Below are positions 32,525 through 32,938 of a stretch of 32,938 nucleotides of DNA, piece by piece. The position numbers and the translations under genes were made by a program. This stretch comes from Paludibacteraceae bacterium. GTDB lineage: Bacteria; Bacteroidota; Bacteroidia; Bacteroidales; Paludibacteraceae. The notes under the pieces are model-generated. The model was given only the letters and a program-made list of their open reading frames with translations. It searched no databases and had not been told where the DNA came from. Where the stretch lies: assembly GCA_024401495.1 (NCBI GenBank), contig JAKSKW010000019.1, positions 1-32,938 of the forward strand, given 5' to 3'. Within the stretch, counting starts at the first letter, position 1. Every line of letters starts with the position of its first letter.

Positions 32525-32636
32525 TTGACGGTTGATGATTGATGATTGACGATTGACGGTTGACGGTTGATGATTGATGGTTGATGGTTGATGATTGATG
32601 GTTGATGATTGATGGTTGATGATTGATGATTGACGA
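32525..32636. repeat. 16-copy tandem heptamer TTGAYGR
   Basis: Sixteen perfect-length 7-bp units, each TTGATGA, TTGATGG, TTGACGA or TTGACGG, without interruption. A degenerate unit TTAACCA follows. The array starts one base after the reductase stop codon. It is not a CRISPR (no spacers). The variation is confined to positions 5 and 7. Confidence 0.95.
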
Positions 32637-32655
32637 TTAACCAAACATCGCAATA

Positions 32656-32685
32656 TGTAGAGACGGGGCATGCCCCGTCTTTTTG
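32656..32685. repeat. GC-rich palindromic repeat, copy 2 (terminator-like)
   Basis: Arms AGACGGGGC (32661-32669) and GCCCCGTCT (32672-32680) with flanking TGTAG and a T-run. It matches the copy at 28350 over about 27 nt with one difference in the centre. It probably terminates the rnr operon transcript. Confidence 0.8.
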
Positions 32686-32745
32686 TTGTTTTAAACGGAA
32701 TTTTTCGGAAATGATTCGGAAAATTTGACGTATATGTCTAATTGA

Positions 32746-32938
32746 ATGATGAAATTATTGACTGATTGTAGGTTGGAATTTCTGCAGATGCGTCAATTCT
32801 ATTTGTGTTATTCTGAATTTGACAAACACTGTCTGTCAAATTCGCATGGTGTTGGTTCTGTAAATCCTATTTTTACTCTCAGCTGGTCGCATTACCTTAA
32901 ACTAATGCGTATTGAAAATTTGGAAGAACGTCGTTTTT
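32746..32938 (+). pseudogene. DUF1016/YhcG-type PD-(D/E)XK nuclease, 5'-truncated and cut by window end
   Basis: An open frame of 64 codons running off the window. It reads MRQFYLCYSEFD and then FTLSWSHYLKLMRIENLEER, both typical of the DUF1016 N-terminal region (MRQFY and LSWSHY-x-x-L-x-R-I). Family members normally have roughly 80-90 residues before this point. Here an in-frame TGA lies immediately upstream of the ATG and the preceding DNA is repeat and terminator sequence. The 5' part therefore seems to be missing. It is either a decayed accessory gene or a short variant; the rest lies outside the window. Confidence 0.6.

Noticed and set aside
32525..32636. Possible CRISPR array
   Set aside because: The units are contiguous 7-mers with no spacers, and there are no cas genes.
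31880..32671. 263-codon minus-strand open frame reading through the heptamer array
   Set aside because: Its first part is a translation of the 7-bp repeat and the remainder is antisense to the reductase gene.

Overview
The window comes from a member of the Bacteroidota, most likely order Bacteroidales. Four things point there. Promoters have the Bacteroidetes form (TTTG, about 19-20 nt, TAnnTTTG) and most genes lack a Shine-Dalgarno site. Two secreted proteins end in type IX secretion (T9SS) sorting domains. Several lipoproteins and S41 peptidases are of the usual Bacteroidales kind, and the carbamoyl-phosphate synthase large subunit is the eukaryote-like type of this phylum. The genus cannot be named from the sequence. 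No rRNA, tRNA, CRISPR array, intact transposase or integrase was seen.

Layout: 1-136 is a GC-rich hairpin region bounded by a 9-bp inverted repeat. It is followed by an AlbA/Schlafen-type putative regulator (137-1510) and a secreted PL11 rhamnogalacturonan lyase with a T9SS tail (1702-4728). From its own promoter, 4892-7820 carries an S41 peptidase, a MurU-like sugar-1-phosphate nucleotidyltransferase (4-bp overlap) and an Lrp/AsnC regulator. At 7896-12163 lie a 1292-aa MMPL exporter / acyltransferase / methyltransferase fusion and a very acidic 118-aa protein. Next are an Ala-rich repeat lipoprotein (12461-12682) and a second S41 peptidase (12838-14565).

The only complete gene on the minus strand (14636-16831) encodes a 731-aa protein whose middle and C-terminal parts read as a cholesterol-dependent cytolysin (thiol-activated cytolysin) homologue. 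The conserved undecapeptide is replaced, a Thr-Leu pair is kept, and there is no signal peptide. It has a long AT-rich upstream region with a 17-bp perfect palindrome. This is the most unusual content of the window.

From 17463 the content is mostly core: a single-polypeptide CarA-CarB fusion (1448 aa), an unknown lipoprotein, the rpsF-rpsR-rplI operon, a second Lrp/AsnC gene directly coupled to cysS, an unknown T9SS cargo protein, and an rnr-lipoprotein-panE-like operon. The right edge has a 16-copy heptamer repeat, a GC-rich palindrome and the start of an apparently 5'-truncated DUF1016/YhcG-type nuclease gene.

Non-coding DNA is rich in short repeats: TTGAYGR heptamers, CGTTWT-type hexamers, the palindrome AGACGGGGCRYGCCCCGTCT (two copies) and GCGTCTCC hairpins (two copies). 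Many of the hairpins sit where terminators are expected. All family calls come from reading the sequence and remembered family motifs; no database search was run.
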